Positions 24,358-33,647 of a stretch of 64,000 bases of DNA are shown here, piece by piece; position 1 is the first letter of the stretch, and every line of letters starts with the position of its first letter. A program made the translations under genes and the position numbers. This DNA comes from an uncultured Lachnospiraceae bacterium (GTDB lineage: Bacteria > Bacillota > Clostridia > Lachnospirales > Lachnospiraceae). Below the pieces are notes generated by a model, which worked only from the letters and a program-made list of their open reading frames with translations, did not search any database and had not been told where the DNA came from. The stretch covers positions 1 to 64,000 of the forward strand of contig CAJTLX010000007.1 in assembly GCA_910577165.1 (NCBI GenBank), read 5' to 3'.

Positions 24358-25323
24358 TTATAAACGTTGCGGCATTTCCATTACCATTGCTATTGCCTGC
24401 TCCATAATATTTTGAAATATCTCAATAAGCACGCCTTTCCTGCTGTCATCAAGATCCATTTTTTCAATAATATCATTATAGATATCGGCAAGTCCCTCAA
24501 GCGATTCCTGGACTGTTCTTACATTTTCTCGATTTCTTTGCACTGCCTGCCCTATAGCCTCCCGGACGGCAACAGAACCGGAGACACTTTTCTTTACATC
24601 GTCAAAATATTGTCTGGTCTGATCGATGCTATTAATATAGCAGAGCATTGCCTCATCGGATGTTTGAATAAATCGATTCAGTTCCGTACTTTGCCGCTCC
24701 ACCTCGACAATACTCGAATGAATGCTCTCTACCATACCCTGGCTCATTTTGGCAAGCTTGCTGACCTCCTCTGCGACAACGGCAAAGCCCCTGCCCTGCT
24801 CCCCTGCTTTTACCGCCTCAATGCTTGCGTTTAATGCCAAAAGGTTTGTCTGATCTGAAAGCACATGAATCTCCGATAAATTATTCCCAATCTTATCCAG
24901 AGTATCCTGCAACATATCAAATGTCTTGGACATATTCTTAAAATTTCCCTGCAAAGAATAGGAATCCTTTTTTAGCTGATCCATCTGCTGATGTGCCTGT
25001 GAAACAGATTCTTCAACCACAATCTGCACTTCGTTAAAGTGATCTGCTTCCCCTGTGATCTCCTGAAATCCATCCTCTAACGCGCTTACTTCGCCCTGTG
25101 GTCCAATCATGCCATTTTTTAGTTTCGTGAGTCGATCCGTTACATATCGCATCTTCTCCATCGTCGAAAAAACATCTTCCGCCAGCTCCTTCACCACTAT
25201 ATATGCTTTTGTCAATGCATAATCCAAAGGATACTTGTCGAAATTTATCGTTTCTTCCACTATGGTATCGGGCATAAAATCTTTCTGCTTGTCTTTTTTT
25301 CTATTCTTAAATAATTTAGGCAT
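24358..25323 (-). CDS. Soluble methyl-accepting chemotaxis protein
   Basis: A 321-residue cytosolic chemoreceptor. The signalling tip is 'LSDQTNLLALNASIEAVKAGEQGRGFAVVAEEV' region (about 170-205) flanked by long coiled-coil helices, and there is no membrane segment, HAMP domain or periplasmic sensor. It would pass signals to CheA/CheW in a cytoplasmic array. The longer frame from 25401 overlaps the FIST gene; the ATG at 25323 has GGGGGAAAA just upstream and begins 10 bp after that gene, so I use it. The tight link to a FIST-domain gene suggests that FIST protein is its ligand-sensing partner. Confidence 0.88.
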   Translation of the reverse strand: MPKLFKNRKKDKQKDFMPDTIVEETINFDKYPLDYALTKAYIVVKELAEDVFSTMEKMRYVTDRLTKLKNGMIGPQGEVSALEDGFQEITGEADHFNEVQIVVEESVSQAHQQMDQLKKDSYSLQGNFKNMSKTFDMLQDTLDKIGNNLSEIHVLSDQTNLLALNASIEAVKAGEQGRGFAVVAEEVSKLAKMSQGMVESIHSSIVEVERQSTELNRFIQTSDEAMLCYINSIDQTRQYFDDVKKSVSGSVAVREAIGQAVQRNRENVRTVQESLEGLADIYNDIIEKMDLDDSRKGVLIEIFQNIMEQAIAMVMEMPQRL

Positions 25324-25333
25324 ATTTTTCCCC

Positions 25334-26407
25334 CTACTCAAATGCCAGACAGCACATTGTCTGATTGACAAACTGCGTATTGTAATGTTCACCGACACCA
25401 ACTATACCCGCATGTGAAAAATTGCGACACATCTCCGAAAGATAGTGATCCCAGTAATTATCTTCGCTGAACATAATATATCGAAACAGACAGTTGACGG
25501 AGAGTATAGCCGCCTCCTTGCCAAAATCATTTCTGATCTTTGAAATGGTATTCTGTACCACCTCGCGATAGTCCCCCCTGCTCAATATGGTAAGAAAATC
25601 CAATTTATTTGCAGGGCGGAATGTAATGATACTCCCATCCGCCTCGACTCCTTTGATGGAAATAATATATGTATCAGATCCACAAATATGTCCGAACGGA
25701 TTTTTAAAAGTCTGTTTTGTAATCATATCCCTGCTGATTCCAAGTTCGGAAGTATATATCTTTTCTGCAGAAATATTTTCCAGGGAGCGGATCCGGTAAT
25801 GTAACGGGTCTGCTTCCGTTACCATAAACTGCTTTTTATCTTTCTGCGGATGCACGTAAATATTTTCCTTATACGACTTTATTTTTCCAGAGAGGTTTTT
25901 AAAAATGAAAAAGGCACAAGCATCCTTATAAACCTTTCCATTGCAGGCAACCGACTCCGAATTGCTCGTGCCGCCTGCAAGGTCATATCCCGATGGACAG
26001 AGGAAATTAGACAAAGTAGTGACAGCGCGAACATCCACACCTGCCGAACAGATATCAAAGCATGCTGTTCTTCCCGGCTCACCGCCCACTTCTTTTACCG
26101 CGTTCTCAAGTCGTCTAATATATTTCATCGGCATAACCGATGCCTGTTCAAGAACATCCGCTACAACCTTAACTGTCCCTATCATGGCGATAATGGTAAT
26201 ACCTTCACCAAAAAATTGCCGGTCTATATAGGCTTGTCCAACTCCTCCAATCGACGCAATACCTGGAAATTTCTTCTCGATCTCGCTCGCCACATGCCCA
26301 AGCATCTCCTCACTCGCAACAGAAAAAAACAGTGCTACAGGCTGTTTAATATCCTTTAATGCCTCTGCCACATCCCCTTTCTTACTGCTACCATATTCAA
26401 ATCTCAT
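25334..26407 (-). CDS. FIST N/C-domain sensory protein
   Basis: A 357-residue soluble protein with FIST_N (about 1-190: 'ALFFSVASEEMLGHV', 'FPGIASIGGVGQAYIDRQFF', 'GYDLAGGTSNS') and FIST_C (about 195-345: 'GHICGSDTYIISI', 'ILSVNCLFRYIMF', 'FSHAGIVGVGEHYNTQFVNQ'). The family is proposed to bind small ligands such as amino acids and to feed signal-transduction systems. Shine-Dalgarno GGAGG lies 8 nt before the ATG. It is followed at once by a chemoreceptor without its own sensor, making a likely two-protein cytoplasmic chemosensor. Confidence 0.88.
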   Translation of the reverse strand: MRFEYGSSKKGDVAEALKDIKQPVALFFSVASEEMLGHVASEIEKKFPGIASIGGVGQAYIDRQFFGEGITIIAMIGTVKVVADVLEQASVMPMKYIRRLENAVKEVGGEPGRTACFDICSAGVDVRAVTTLSNFLCPSGYDLAGGTSNSESVACNGKVYKDACAFFIFKNLSGKIKSYKENIYVHPQKDKKQFMVTEADPLHYRIRSLENISAEKIYTSELGISRDMITKQTFKNPFGHICGSDTYIISIKGVEADGSIITFRPANKLDFLTILSRGDYREVVQNTISKIRNDFGKEAAILSVNCLFRYIMFSEDNYWDHYLSEMCRNFSHAGIVGVGEHYNTQFVNQTMCCLAFE

Positions 26408-26534
26408 ATGCCTTTCCTCCGTTTTCCTTTTATGATCTCTGTGAAAATTATATCATATAAAAATCCTTTTTCCTAGTATTTTATTTTGAACTATTCTCTT
26501 TTTTTATTTGCGTCCTTTTATTTCAAAACTAAAA

Positions 26535-26569
26535 TGTCCTAACTAGGCTAAATCAGCCCCGTTAGGACA
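26535..26569 (-). terminator. Terminator after threonine ammonia-lyase gene
   Basis: TGTCCTAAC pairs with GTTAGGACA with an inner GGCT/AGCC stem. It stands between the ilvA-like gene stop (26603) and the FIST gene and has A/T-rich flanks on both sides. Confidence 0.65.
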
Positions 26570-26602
26570 AAAATATTTAGTATCAATTGCAAAATTCATC
26601 TT

Positions 26603-27823
26603 CTATAGATGTGTATTTTTTGCTGCTGCCAGTTTAGGCTGGTATCCCTTTTCCTTTAACGCCTTTACAATGCGCTCCTTATGTTCATGCCCGAAGGCCT
26701 CCATGGTAATTACCAACTCCACCGCCGTGTTGCGGTTGATGCTGACAAACTGGTTATGCTCCAGCTTAATAATATTGCCCTGCTCCGCCGCAATTAAAGT
26801 TGAGACATTGGCTAATTCGCCCGGCTTATCCGGCAGAAGAACGGAAACCGTAAAAATTCGTCCGCGCGCGATCAGACCGTGCTGTACAATGGAGGACATG
26901 GTGATTACATCCATATTGCCACCACTTAAAATGGATACGACTTTTTTGCCCTTGCAGTCAAGCTGCTTTAGTGCAGCCACCGTTAAAAGTCCGGAATTTT
27001 CTACGATCATCTTGTGATTTTCCACCATATCAAGAAAGCTAACGATCAGCTCCTGATCCTCAACGGTAATAATCTCATCCACATTCTTTTGAATATACGG
27101 AAAAATATGTTCTCCCGGAGTCTTTACCGCTGTGCCGTCCGCGATCGTATCAACGTTCTGCAAAGTCACAATATGCCCCGCCTTTAAGGATTCCTGCATA
27201 CAGTTTGCCCCCGCAGGCTCCACACCGATCACCCTGATGTTGGGATTTAAAAGTTTTGCCAGAGTTGATACACCCGCGAGAAGACCACCCCCGCCCACCG
27301 GAGCTAAGATAATATCCACCGTTGGCAGTTCCTTGATAATCTCCATCGCAATGCTGCCCTGACCAGTCGCAACCGTCTCGTCATCAAATGGATGAATAAA
27401 GGTGTAACCATTTTCCTCTGCCAGCTTTAGCGCGTGTGCACATGCCTCATCATAGACATTGCCGCAGAGTACCACCTGTGCACCATAGCTTTTTGTGCGG
27501 TTTACTTTGATAAGCGGCGTGGTGGTCGGCATTACAATCACTGCCTTTGCCCCGTAAATTTTGGCGGCGTAAGCCACACCCTGCGCATGGTTGCCCGCGG
27601 AGGCGGTAATGAGTCCGCGCCCCCTCTCCTCCTCACTTAATGTGCTGATCTTGTAATATGCACCGCGCACTTTGTACGCGCCGGTAAACTGCATATTCTC
27701 CGGTTTTAAATAAACTTTTCCCCCCGTCATGTCGGAGAAATAATCACTGTAAACAAGTTTTGTACGGTTGGTTACTTTAATTACCGTCTCGCTTGCCTCC
27801 TCAAATTTATCAAGTGTCATCAT
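26603..27823 (-). CDS. ilvA: Threonine ammonia-lyase with ACT domain
   Basis: A 406-residue PLP enzyme that deaminates threonine to 2-oxobutanoate, for isoleucine synthesis or threonine catabolism. The PLP lysine is in 'QFTGAYKVRGAYYKI' near residue 50, the phosphate-binding glycines are 'APVGGGGLLAGVS', and 'SGGNMDV' lies near 310. A C-terminal ACT domain (about 325-400, 'FTVSVLLPDKPGELANVSTL') suggests allosteric control by an amino acid. One ACT domain and about 400 residues fit the short IlvA/TdcB-like class common in Firmicutes, so biosynthetic against catabolic role is open. Two adjacent ATG codons leave the start uncertain by one residue. Confidence 0.92.
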   Translation of the reverse strand: MMTLDKFEEASETVIKVTNRTKLVYSDYFSDMTGGKVYLKPENMQFTGAYKVRGAYYKISTLSEEERGRGLITASAGNHAQGVAYAAKIYGAKAVIVMPTTTPLIKVNRTKSYGAQVVLCGNVYDEACAHALKLAEENGYTFIHPFDDETVATGQGSIAMEIIKELPTVDIILAPVGGGGLLAGVSTLAKLLNPNIRVIGVEPAGANCMQESLKAGHIVTLQNVDTIADGTAVKTPGEHIFPYIQKNVDEIITVEDQELIVSFLDMVENHKMIVENSGLLTVAALKQLDCKGKKVVSILSGGNMDVITMSSIVQHGLIARGRIFTVSVLLPDKPGELANVSTLIAAEQGNIIKLEHNQFVSINRNTAVELVITMEAFGHEHKERIVKALKEKGYQPKLAAAKNTHL

Positions 27824-27874
27824 AAAAAATCACTTACCCTTCCTGATTATTCTTTTATAGCAATGTGCCATTTA

Positions 27875-28813
27875 TCACTCGTCCTCTTTGCCATTATCAA
27901 ACAGCGCGTCCACAAATGCCCCCGGATCAAAACGCTGCATATCTTCTAATTTTTCGCCGACACAGATATATTTTACCGGAATATTAAGTTCCGACTGAAT
28001 AGCAATAGCAATTCCCCCCTTGGCAGTACCATCAAGTTTTGTTAGGACAATGCCCGAAATCTCTGCCACCTCATTGAACTGTTTCGCCTGTTCAAGTGCA
28101 TTCTGTCCGGTGGTACCGTCAAGCACAACTAAGGTTTCGCGGAACGCATCCGGATATTCCCTTGTAATCACACGGTCAATTTTTCGCAGTTCCTCCATCA
28201 GATTTTTTTTGTTGTGCAGTCGCCCCGCTGTATCACAGATCAAAAGATCAGCATTTTTTGACTTTGCTGATGCGATAGCATCAAAAATCACTGCCGCTGG
28301 GTCAGAACCTTCCTTCTGCGCAATAATATCCACACCTGCGCGGTTTGCCCACTCGGTTAACTGTTCAATAGCCGCCGCGCGAAAAGTATCCGCTGCTGCC
28401 ACAATCACTTTCTTTCCTCTATCTTTTAATTTTCCTGCCAATTTTCCGACGGAGGTGGTCTTTCCCACACCATTTACCCCAATCATCAAGACCACCGTCT
28501 TTTTCTCCTCGAAATCGTAAGCGTCCTGCGGCAGACTCATCTGCTCTTTCATGCTGGCGCGCAGAAGTTCTCTGCATTGCGCAGGATCTTTAATTTTATT
28601 TTCTTTTACCTTCTGTTTCAGATTTTCCACAATGGAACTTGTCGCATTGATCCCGATATCCGCCATAATCAGAATTTCTTCCAGATCTTCATAAAACTCA
28701 TCATCAATGCTTCCGCCACCGGAAAAAATTGACTCAATCCCGGAGACAATACTATTTCTTGTTTTTGCCAGCCCCTCTGCCAACCGACTAAAAAATCCCT
28801 TTTTCTCGCCCAT
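27875..28813 (-). CDS. ftsY: Signal recognition particle receptor FtsY
   Basis: A 312-residue SRP GTPase that docks ribosome-SRP complexes at the membrane. The N-domain (about 1-90) is followed by the G domain: G1 'GVNGVGKTTSVGKLA', 'AADTFRAAAIEQL', G3 'LLICDTAGRLHNK', and G4/G5 'VLTKLDGTAKGG' with 'YICVGEKLEDMQRFDP'. The acidic A-domain seen in E. coli is missing, as usual in Firmicutes. It follows smc on the same strand but has its own good promoter at 28878-28906. Confidence 0.96.
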   Translation of the reverse strand: MGEKKGFFSRLAEGLAKTRNSIVSGIESIFSGGGSIDDEFYEDLEEILIMADIGINATSSIVENLKQKVKENKIKDPAQCRELLRASMKEQMSLPQDAYDFEEKKTVVLMIGVNGVGKTTSVGKLAGKLKDRGKKVIVAAADTFRAAAIEQLTEWANRAGVDIIAQKEGSDPAAVIFDAIASAKSKNADLLICDTAGRLHNKKNLMEELRKIDRVITREYPDAFRETLVVLDGTTGQNALEQAKQFNEVAEISGIVLTKLDGTAKGGIAIAIQSELNIPVKYICVGEKLEDMQRFDPGAFVDALFDNGKEDE

Positions 28814-28877
28814 AATCCACTCCGTTTTCGCGCTTTTTTTATCTCTGCCAAAGATTTGCTTCTCCTTGCCTTTCTAC

Positions 28878-28906
28878 ACTATAGTGCAAGAGAAACTGCT
28901 TGTCAA
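28878..28906 (-). promoter_or_regulatory. Sigma-A promoter upstream of ftsY
   Basis: TTGACA (28906-28901), 17-bp spacer, TATAGT (28883-28878) on the minus strand in the 133-bp smc-ftsY gap. It would let ftsY be transcribed apart from rnc-smc. Confidence 0.72.
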
Positions 28907-28946
28907 GCTTATTTGAAACTTTCCGAAAATTCTCGTTTTTCCTTCC

Positions 28947-31900
28947 TTATTTCTCCAGATCTCCCTCAATCAGACTGACAGAAACTAGGGTGGAAATGCC
29001 TTTCTCCTGCATGGTAATGCCATAGAGTACATCCGCCGCCGCCATTGTGCCGCGCCGGTGCGTGATCACAATAAATTGTGTGTAGGTTGTCAGCTTGTGA
29101 AGGTATTTTGCGTAACGCTTGACATTTGAATCGTCCAACGCCGCTTCAATTTCATCAAGCAGACAAAATGGCGACGGCTTTAAATTCTGGATGGCAAAGA
29201 GCAGTGAGATGGCCGTCAATGCCTTTTCTCCGCCGGAGAGCTGCATCATGTTCTGTAATTTTTTCCCAGGAGGCTGCGCAATAATCCGGATGCCCGCTGT
29301 CAGGATATCTTCCTCATCGGCTAGTTCAAGCGTCGCTTTTCCCCCGCCAAACAATTCTTTAAACACCGCGTCAAACTGTCTTGTAATCTCCGCAAATTTC
29401 TCGGTAAACTGTTTTCTCATCTCCGTGTCCAGCTCCGCGATAATTCCAAGCAAAGTCTGTTCTGAATTGTGCAGATCATCGCGCTGCGCTTTTAAAAATT
29501 CATATCGCTCAGAAACCTGTTTGTAATCCTCAATCGCATTGACATTGACATCTCCCAGTCCCTTAATCCTGCCTTTTAACTCGCCGATATAACGCCGGTT
29601 TTGCGCGCTGTCCTGATAATCTTCTTCAAGGAATCCTAAAGCATCCGAGGGGGTCAGCGCGTATTCTTCCCAGAGATAATTGATCTGTGTCTCCGCTTCT
29701 TCCGAAAGCTTTGTAAGCTGGCTGTCCAGGCGGTATACCTCCTTATCCAGTGCGGATACTCTTGCGGAGAGTTCCTCGCGCTGCTCAAAGAATCCCTTGT
29801 GTACACGCTTTTTTTCTTCATTTGAAATTCTAATTTTTTCCACCTGCTCAGCCAACTGCATGATCCTTTCTTTTCTTTGAAGGTTCTCCTCTCCTTTGCG
29901 CGCGATCTCCTCTTCTTTCTCTTTTCTTGAGATGGCGAACCCATCCGCGTTCTGTATAAATTTTTCGCGTTCCGCCGCAAGGCGTTCAGACTCTAGGCGC
30001 ACACGTTTTATATTTTCCAGGGTATTTGTATTATTTTGTTCCAGGGCAGATAATTCAGTTTTTAAAATGGTAATGGTTTCATTTGCGTGTTCTTCCTGCC
30101 CCTGTTTTTCTTTTAAAAGTGTCTGGCACTCCTCCACGCGTTCCTCCTGCTTTTTGCTGCTTAAAACATTGTCGTCATACTGTTTGGTAAGCTTCTTAAT
30201 ATTTTCTTCTAACGCGGACATCTGATGATCAATTTCAGAAAGTTCCCTTGCAAAATGAGCAAAATCTTCAGTGAGCTGTCTCTTTTTTTCCTGTACCTGA
30301 CGAAAATTTAGTTTTGTTTCGCTCTGTGCAGCAAGTAAATCCTGCAATTGATTTTTTTCCTGTTCGGTTCTCTCCCTCAATTCATTCCGGCATTCTCTTT
30401 TTTGTTTTTGCATTTGCTCAATTTCTGCCACGGTACGTTTTATCTCCTCGATATGTGTTTCCAGTTCTTCCATTTCTCGCCTTCTGGCAAGTAAATTCCC
30501 GGCATTTTTGTAGGCACCACCGGAGAGAGAGCCGCCAGGATTTAACTGTTCTCCCTCAAGTGTCACAATGCGCAGCGTATAATGGTATTTGCGTGCTAAA
30601 GTGAGTGCGTGATCGATGGTATCCACTACAAAAATACGTCCAAGCAAAAATTGCACCATAATCATATATTGTTTCTCTGTGCGCACAAGTGAGGAGGCAA
30701 GACCAATAACCCCCGACTCACGCAGTGCGGCATCATTATTGTTGCGCGCCGGAGTTATGCTAGTTAATGGAAGGAAAGTTGCGCGCCCCGCCCTCGTCTG
30801 TTTTAAAAATTCAATGAGAAGCTTCGCTGTCTGTTCATTGTCCGTAACAATATTTTGAATATTGCCGCCAAGTGCCACTTCAATTGCCGTTTCATAATTT
30901 TTATCGACCTGAATCAGGTCAGCCACCACGCCCGCAATTCCGGGATATCGATCTCTTTGCTCCATTACGCGGCGGATAGCACCCCCATATCCCTCGTAAC
31001 GCTCCGTAATATTTCTTAGCGATTCTAGTCTGGAACTGTCCGAAATCAGATTGCGCTGTGCCTTCTCAAATTCTTTTCTAAGAGTTTCTATCGCCGCGCT
31101 TTCCTCCGATATTTTACGCACAAATTCCTCGATTGTCCGGTTCTTTTCCTCCACCCTTTTAAAGGCTTCCCTTAATTTCTGCTCAGCAAGGGAAAGCTCT
31201 TCGGCAGCGGCGGATTCGGCACTTTTATGCTCGATCGCACGCTTTGACAACTCCGCCTTTTTGATCGCGTTTTGTTCCCTGATAGTCGCATAGCGGGAAA
31301 GCTCCTCTTTGTGCAGAGAATTTTCATTTAAAATCCGGATAATTTCACTGTTTCCCTGCGCAATCTCCCGATTAAACTCCACGATCTGCCCCCGGATTTC
31401 CCCCAGAGAAAAAGAGAGAGAGGACTGTTTATCCTCAAGGGCTTTTATCCTCTCTTCAATCCTCTTTTTTTCCTCAAGATAATTTGCCATCTCCTGTTCT
31501 TTCGCTGCCAGATCACCATCCACCTTTGCCACGCGCTCACCGAAATGCTTGCTGTTCTGGTCAATACTCTCAATTTGTTCAGCAAGCAGGCGAATATTTC
31601 CCTCCTCGCGCTCACAAGTCAAATTAAGTTCGTTTCGCTCTTCCTTTACTGCCTCAAGTGTGCGTGCATTCTCCTCAAGTTCTTTTTCTAGGCGATCGTA
31701 CTCCTCCTTTGTCCGCTCGTAGGTTCTTCTGGTTTTTTCAAGATCGTCCGCGGCAATTTTTCTTGCCCCCTCAAATTCTTTTTTTGATGCATTGCCTTTT
31801 TCTTGGATAAGTAAAAATTGGTTTACTTCCACCTTTTTTAGATCTTCTTTGTACTTTAAATATTCCCTTGCAATCGCAGACTGCTTTTCTAAGGGACCGA

Positions 31901-32504
31901 CCTGCTTGAAAAGTTCGGTGAGAATATCTTCGACGCGTGCCAGATTTGCCTGTTCCTGCTCTAAGTTTTTTTCCGCCACACTCTTTCGCTTTTTAAATTT
32001 TACAATGCCCGCCGCCTCGTCAAGCAATTCCCTTCGCTCTTCCGGTCTCCCCGAAATAATCCGGTCAATCTGTCCCTGCCCGATAATGGAATAGCCTTCT
32101 TTTCCAATTCCAGTATCAAAGAAAAGTTCCTGTACATCCTTCAGGCGGCAGATCGATCCATTTAAAAGATATTCGCTCTCCCCCGATCGGTAGACGCGTC
32201 TTGCGATAGTTACTTCCCCGTAATCGATGGCAAGTGCATGATCGGTATTGTCAAAGGTGATCGCCACATAGGCAAAACTCTGCGGTTTTCTTAGTTCTGT
32301 ACCGGAAAAAATAACATCCTGCATACTGTTGCCACGAAGTTGTTTCGCGCTCTGTTCGCCAAGTACCCAGCGCACTGCATCCGCCACATTACTTTTTCCC
32401 GAACCATTCGGTCCTACAATACCCGTGATCCCATTTTTAAATTCAAAAACAATTTTGTTGGCAAATGACTTAAAGCCATGCACTTCAATGCTTTTTAAAT
32501 ACAT
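28947..32504 (-). CDS. smc: Chromosome segregation protein SMC
   Basis: An 1185-residue condensin ATPase. The N-terminal head has Walker A 'IVGPNGSGKSNVADAVRWV' near residue 32. Two long coiled coils (about 170-500 and 680-1010) flank a hinge near 510-670 with glycine-rich 'EVALGGNIQNIVT' and 'LNPGGSLSGGAYKNAG'. The C-terminal head has signature 'LSGGEKALTAISLLFA' and Walker B 'PFCLLDEIEAALDD'. It loops and compacts DNA with ScpA/ScpB. It starts directly after the rnc stop codon, the conserved Firmicutes order rnc-smc-ftsY. Confidence 0.97.
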   Translation of the reverse strand: MYLKSIEVHGFKSFANKIVFEFKNGITGIVGPNGSGKSNVADAVRWVLGEQSAKQLRGNSMQDVIFSGTELRKPQSFAYVAITFDNTDHALAIDYGEVTIARRVYRSGESEYLLNGSICRLKDVQELFFDTGIGKEGYSIIGQGQIDRIISGRPEERRELLDEAAGIVKFKKRKSVAEKNLEQEQANLARVEDILTELFKQVGPLEKQSAIAREYLKYKEDLKKVEVNQFLLIQEKGNASKKEFEGARKIAADDLEKTRRTYERTKEEYDRLEKELEENARTLEAVKEERNELNLTCEREEGNIRLLAEQIESIDQNSKHFGERVAKVDGDLAAKEQEMANYLEEKKRIEERIKALEDKQSSLSFSLGEIRGQIVEFNREIAQGNSEIIRILNENSLHKEELSRYATIREQNAIKKAELSKRAIEHKSAESAAAEELSLAEQKLREAFKRVEEKNRTIEEFVRKISEESAAIETLRKEFEKAQRNLISDSSRLESLRNITERYEGYGGAIRRVMEQRDRYPGIAGVVADLIQVDKNYETAIEVALGGNIQNIVTDNEQTAKLLIEFLKQTRAGRATFLPLTSITPARNNNDAALRESGVIGLASSLVRTEKQYMIMVQFLLGRIFVVDTIDHALTLARKYHYTLRIVTLEGEQLNPGGSLSGGAYKNAGNLLARRREMEELETHIEEIKRTVAEIEQMQKQKRECRNELRERTEQEKNQLQDLLAAQSETKLNFRQVQEKKRQLTEDFAHFARELSEIDHQMSALEENIKKLTKQYDDNVLSSKKQEERVEECQTLLKEKQGQEEHANETITILKTELSALEQNNTNTLENIKRVRLESERLAAEREKFIQNADGFAISRKEKEEEIARKGEENLQRKERIMQLAEQVEKIRISNEEKKRVHKGFFEQREELSARVSALDKEVYRLDSQLTKLSEEAETQINYLWEEYALTPSDALGFLEEDYQDSAQNRRYIGELKGRIKGLGDVNVNAIEDYKQVSERYEFLKAQRDDLHNSEQTLLGIIAELDTEMRKQFTEKFAEITRQFDAVFKELFGGGKATLELADEEDILTAGIRIIAQPPGKKLQNMMQLSGGEKALTAISLLFAIQNLKPSPFCLLDEIEAALDDSNVKRYAKYLHKLTTYTQFIVITHRRGTMAAADVLYGITMQEKGISTLVSVSLIEGDLEK

Positions 32505-33203
32505 TTATTCCTCCTGCGTGCGAAGTGACAAAATTGCCTTATATGCCGCTTGCTGCTCCGCTGCCTTTTTTGTTTTTCCCTTACCCATTGTTTCAAGCCC
32601 ATCTAAGGAGATCGCTTTTACCACAAAACATTTACTGTGATCTGGTCCGCTTTCCTCGATAATCTCATAGCGCACTTTACCCTGCCCTTTTGCCTGCACT
32701 ATCTCCTGCAAAATAGTCTTACTATCATAAAAGAGTTTTTTTGTTTCTGCATCATTCAGGGCATATTTCAGAATGAACTCTTTTGCATTAGTAAAACCAC
32801 TATCCAGATAGATCGCGCCGATCACCGCCTCAAAGGCATCGGAGAGAATAGAATCCCGCTCCGCTCCTCCCATTGCCATCTCTCCCTTTCCAAGAAAAAG
32901 ATACCTGCCTAGCGAAATTTCCCTAGCACAGTAGGCTAAGGCCGGTTCACAGACCAAGCTTGCACGCAATTTTGACATCTCCCCCTCGCTCATCGCAGGA
33001 TTTTTTAAAAAAATATCATGGCTTGCAACTAATTCAAGTACTGCATCCCCCAAAAATTCCAGCCGCTCATTATCCGGGATTTTCCGAATTTTGCGCTCGT
33101 TTGCATAGGAACTGTGCGTAAGTGCCTGCAGGAGGTATCTTCTGTCTTTAAAGCGGAACCCTATTTTTTTCTCAAACGCGGCAAGTTTATCGCTCTCTTC
33201 CAT
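32505..33203 (-). CDS. rnc: Ribonuclease III
   Basis: A 232-residue double-strand-specific endoribonuclease for rRNA and mRNA processing. The catalytic domain has the signature 'NERLEFLGDAVLELV' near residue 40 and the second acidic pair in 'ILSDAFEAVIGAIYLD'. A dsRNA-binding domain occupies about 155-228 ('DSKTILQEIVQAKGQGKVRY', 'KGKTKKAAEQQAAYKA'). The frame is open from 33281, but AGGAG 7 nt before the ATG at 33203 fixes the start. It abuts smc. Confidence 0.96.
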   Translation of the reverse strand: MEESDKLAAFEKKIGFRFKDRRYLLQALTHSSYANERKIRKIPDNERLEFLGDAVLELVASHDIFLKNPAMSEGEMSKLRASLVCEPALAYCAREISLGRYLFLGKGEMAMGGAERDSILSDAFEAVIGAIYLDSGFTNAKEFILKYALNDAETKKLFYDSKTILQEIVQAKGQGKVRYEIIEESGPDHSKCFVVKAISLDGLETMGKGKTKKAAEQQAAYKAILSLRTQEE

Positions 33204-33321
33204 ATTTTTTCTCCTCTCATTAAATTCAATCCGCCGGAGGCTATCGGATGGGGGAGATAATCCCGCTACACATACAAGCAAGTTACTTTACCCCACATCT
33301 GAGGTACTCCGGACAAAGAAA

Positions 33322-33352
33322 CCGTGTGGAACCCTAAAGAGAGTCCACACGG
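33322..33352 (-). terminator. Rho-independent terminator after acpP
   Basis: CCGTGTGGA pairs with TCCACACGG around a 13-nt loop; the minus-strand tail is TTTCTTTG and the plus-strand tail CTTTTT. It separates the plsX-acpP unit from rnc. Confidence 0.8.
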
Positions 33353-33381
33353 CTTTTTCGATTACCCGTCTGGCAGTTTGA

Positions 33382-33615
33382 TTAGTTGTTCAGCGCAGCC
33401 TTAATCTTCTCCACCGCATCGCCGACGGTGCGGATCTTTTCCGCCTCCTCATTCGCGATCTCGATATCGAATTCCTCCTCGATCCCCATAATGATCTGGA
33501 AAATATCGAGCGAATCCGCACCAAGATCATCCACGAAAGCGGTGTCCAAATCAATCTCTTCTCCATCCACGCTCAATACTTCACTGATAATGCTTTTCAA
33601 CTTTTCAAATTCCAT
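33382..33615 (-). CDS. acpP: Acyl carrier protein
   Basis: A 77-residue acidic four-helix protein that carries growing acyl chains in type II fatty acid synthesis. The phosphopantetheine site is Ser35 in 'DDLGADSLDIFQIIM'. It lies 32 bp after plsX on the same strand, a common pairing at the junction of phospholipid and fatty acid synthesis, and is closed by a strong terminator. Confidence 0.96.
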   Translation of the reverse strand: MEFEKLKSIISEVLSVDGEEIDLDTAFVDDLGADSLDIFQIIMGIEEEFDIEIANEEAEKIRTVGDAVEKIKAALNN

Positions 33616-33647
33616 GATAACTCGCCTTTCTTTTTATAGTTTTGTTA

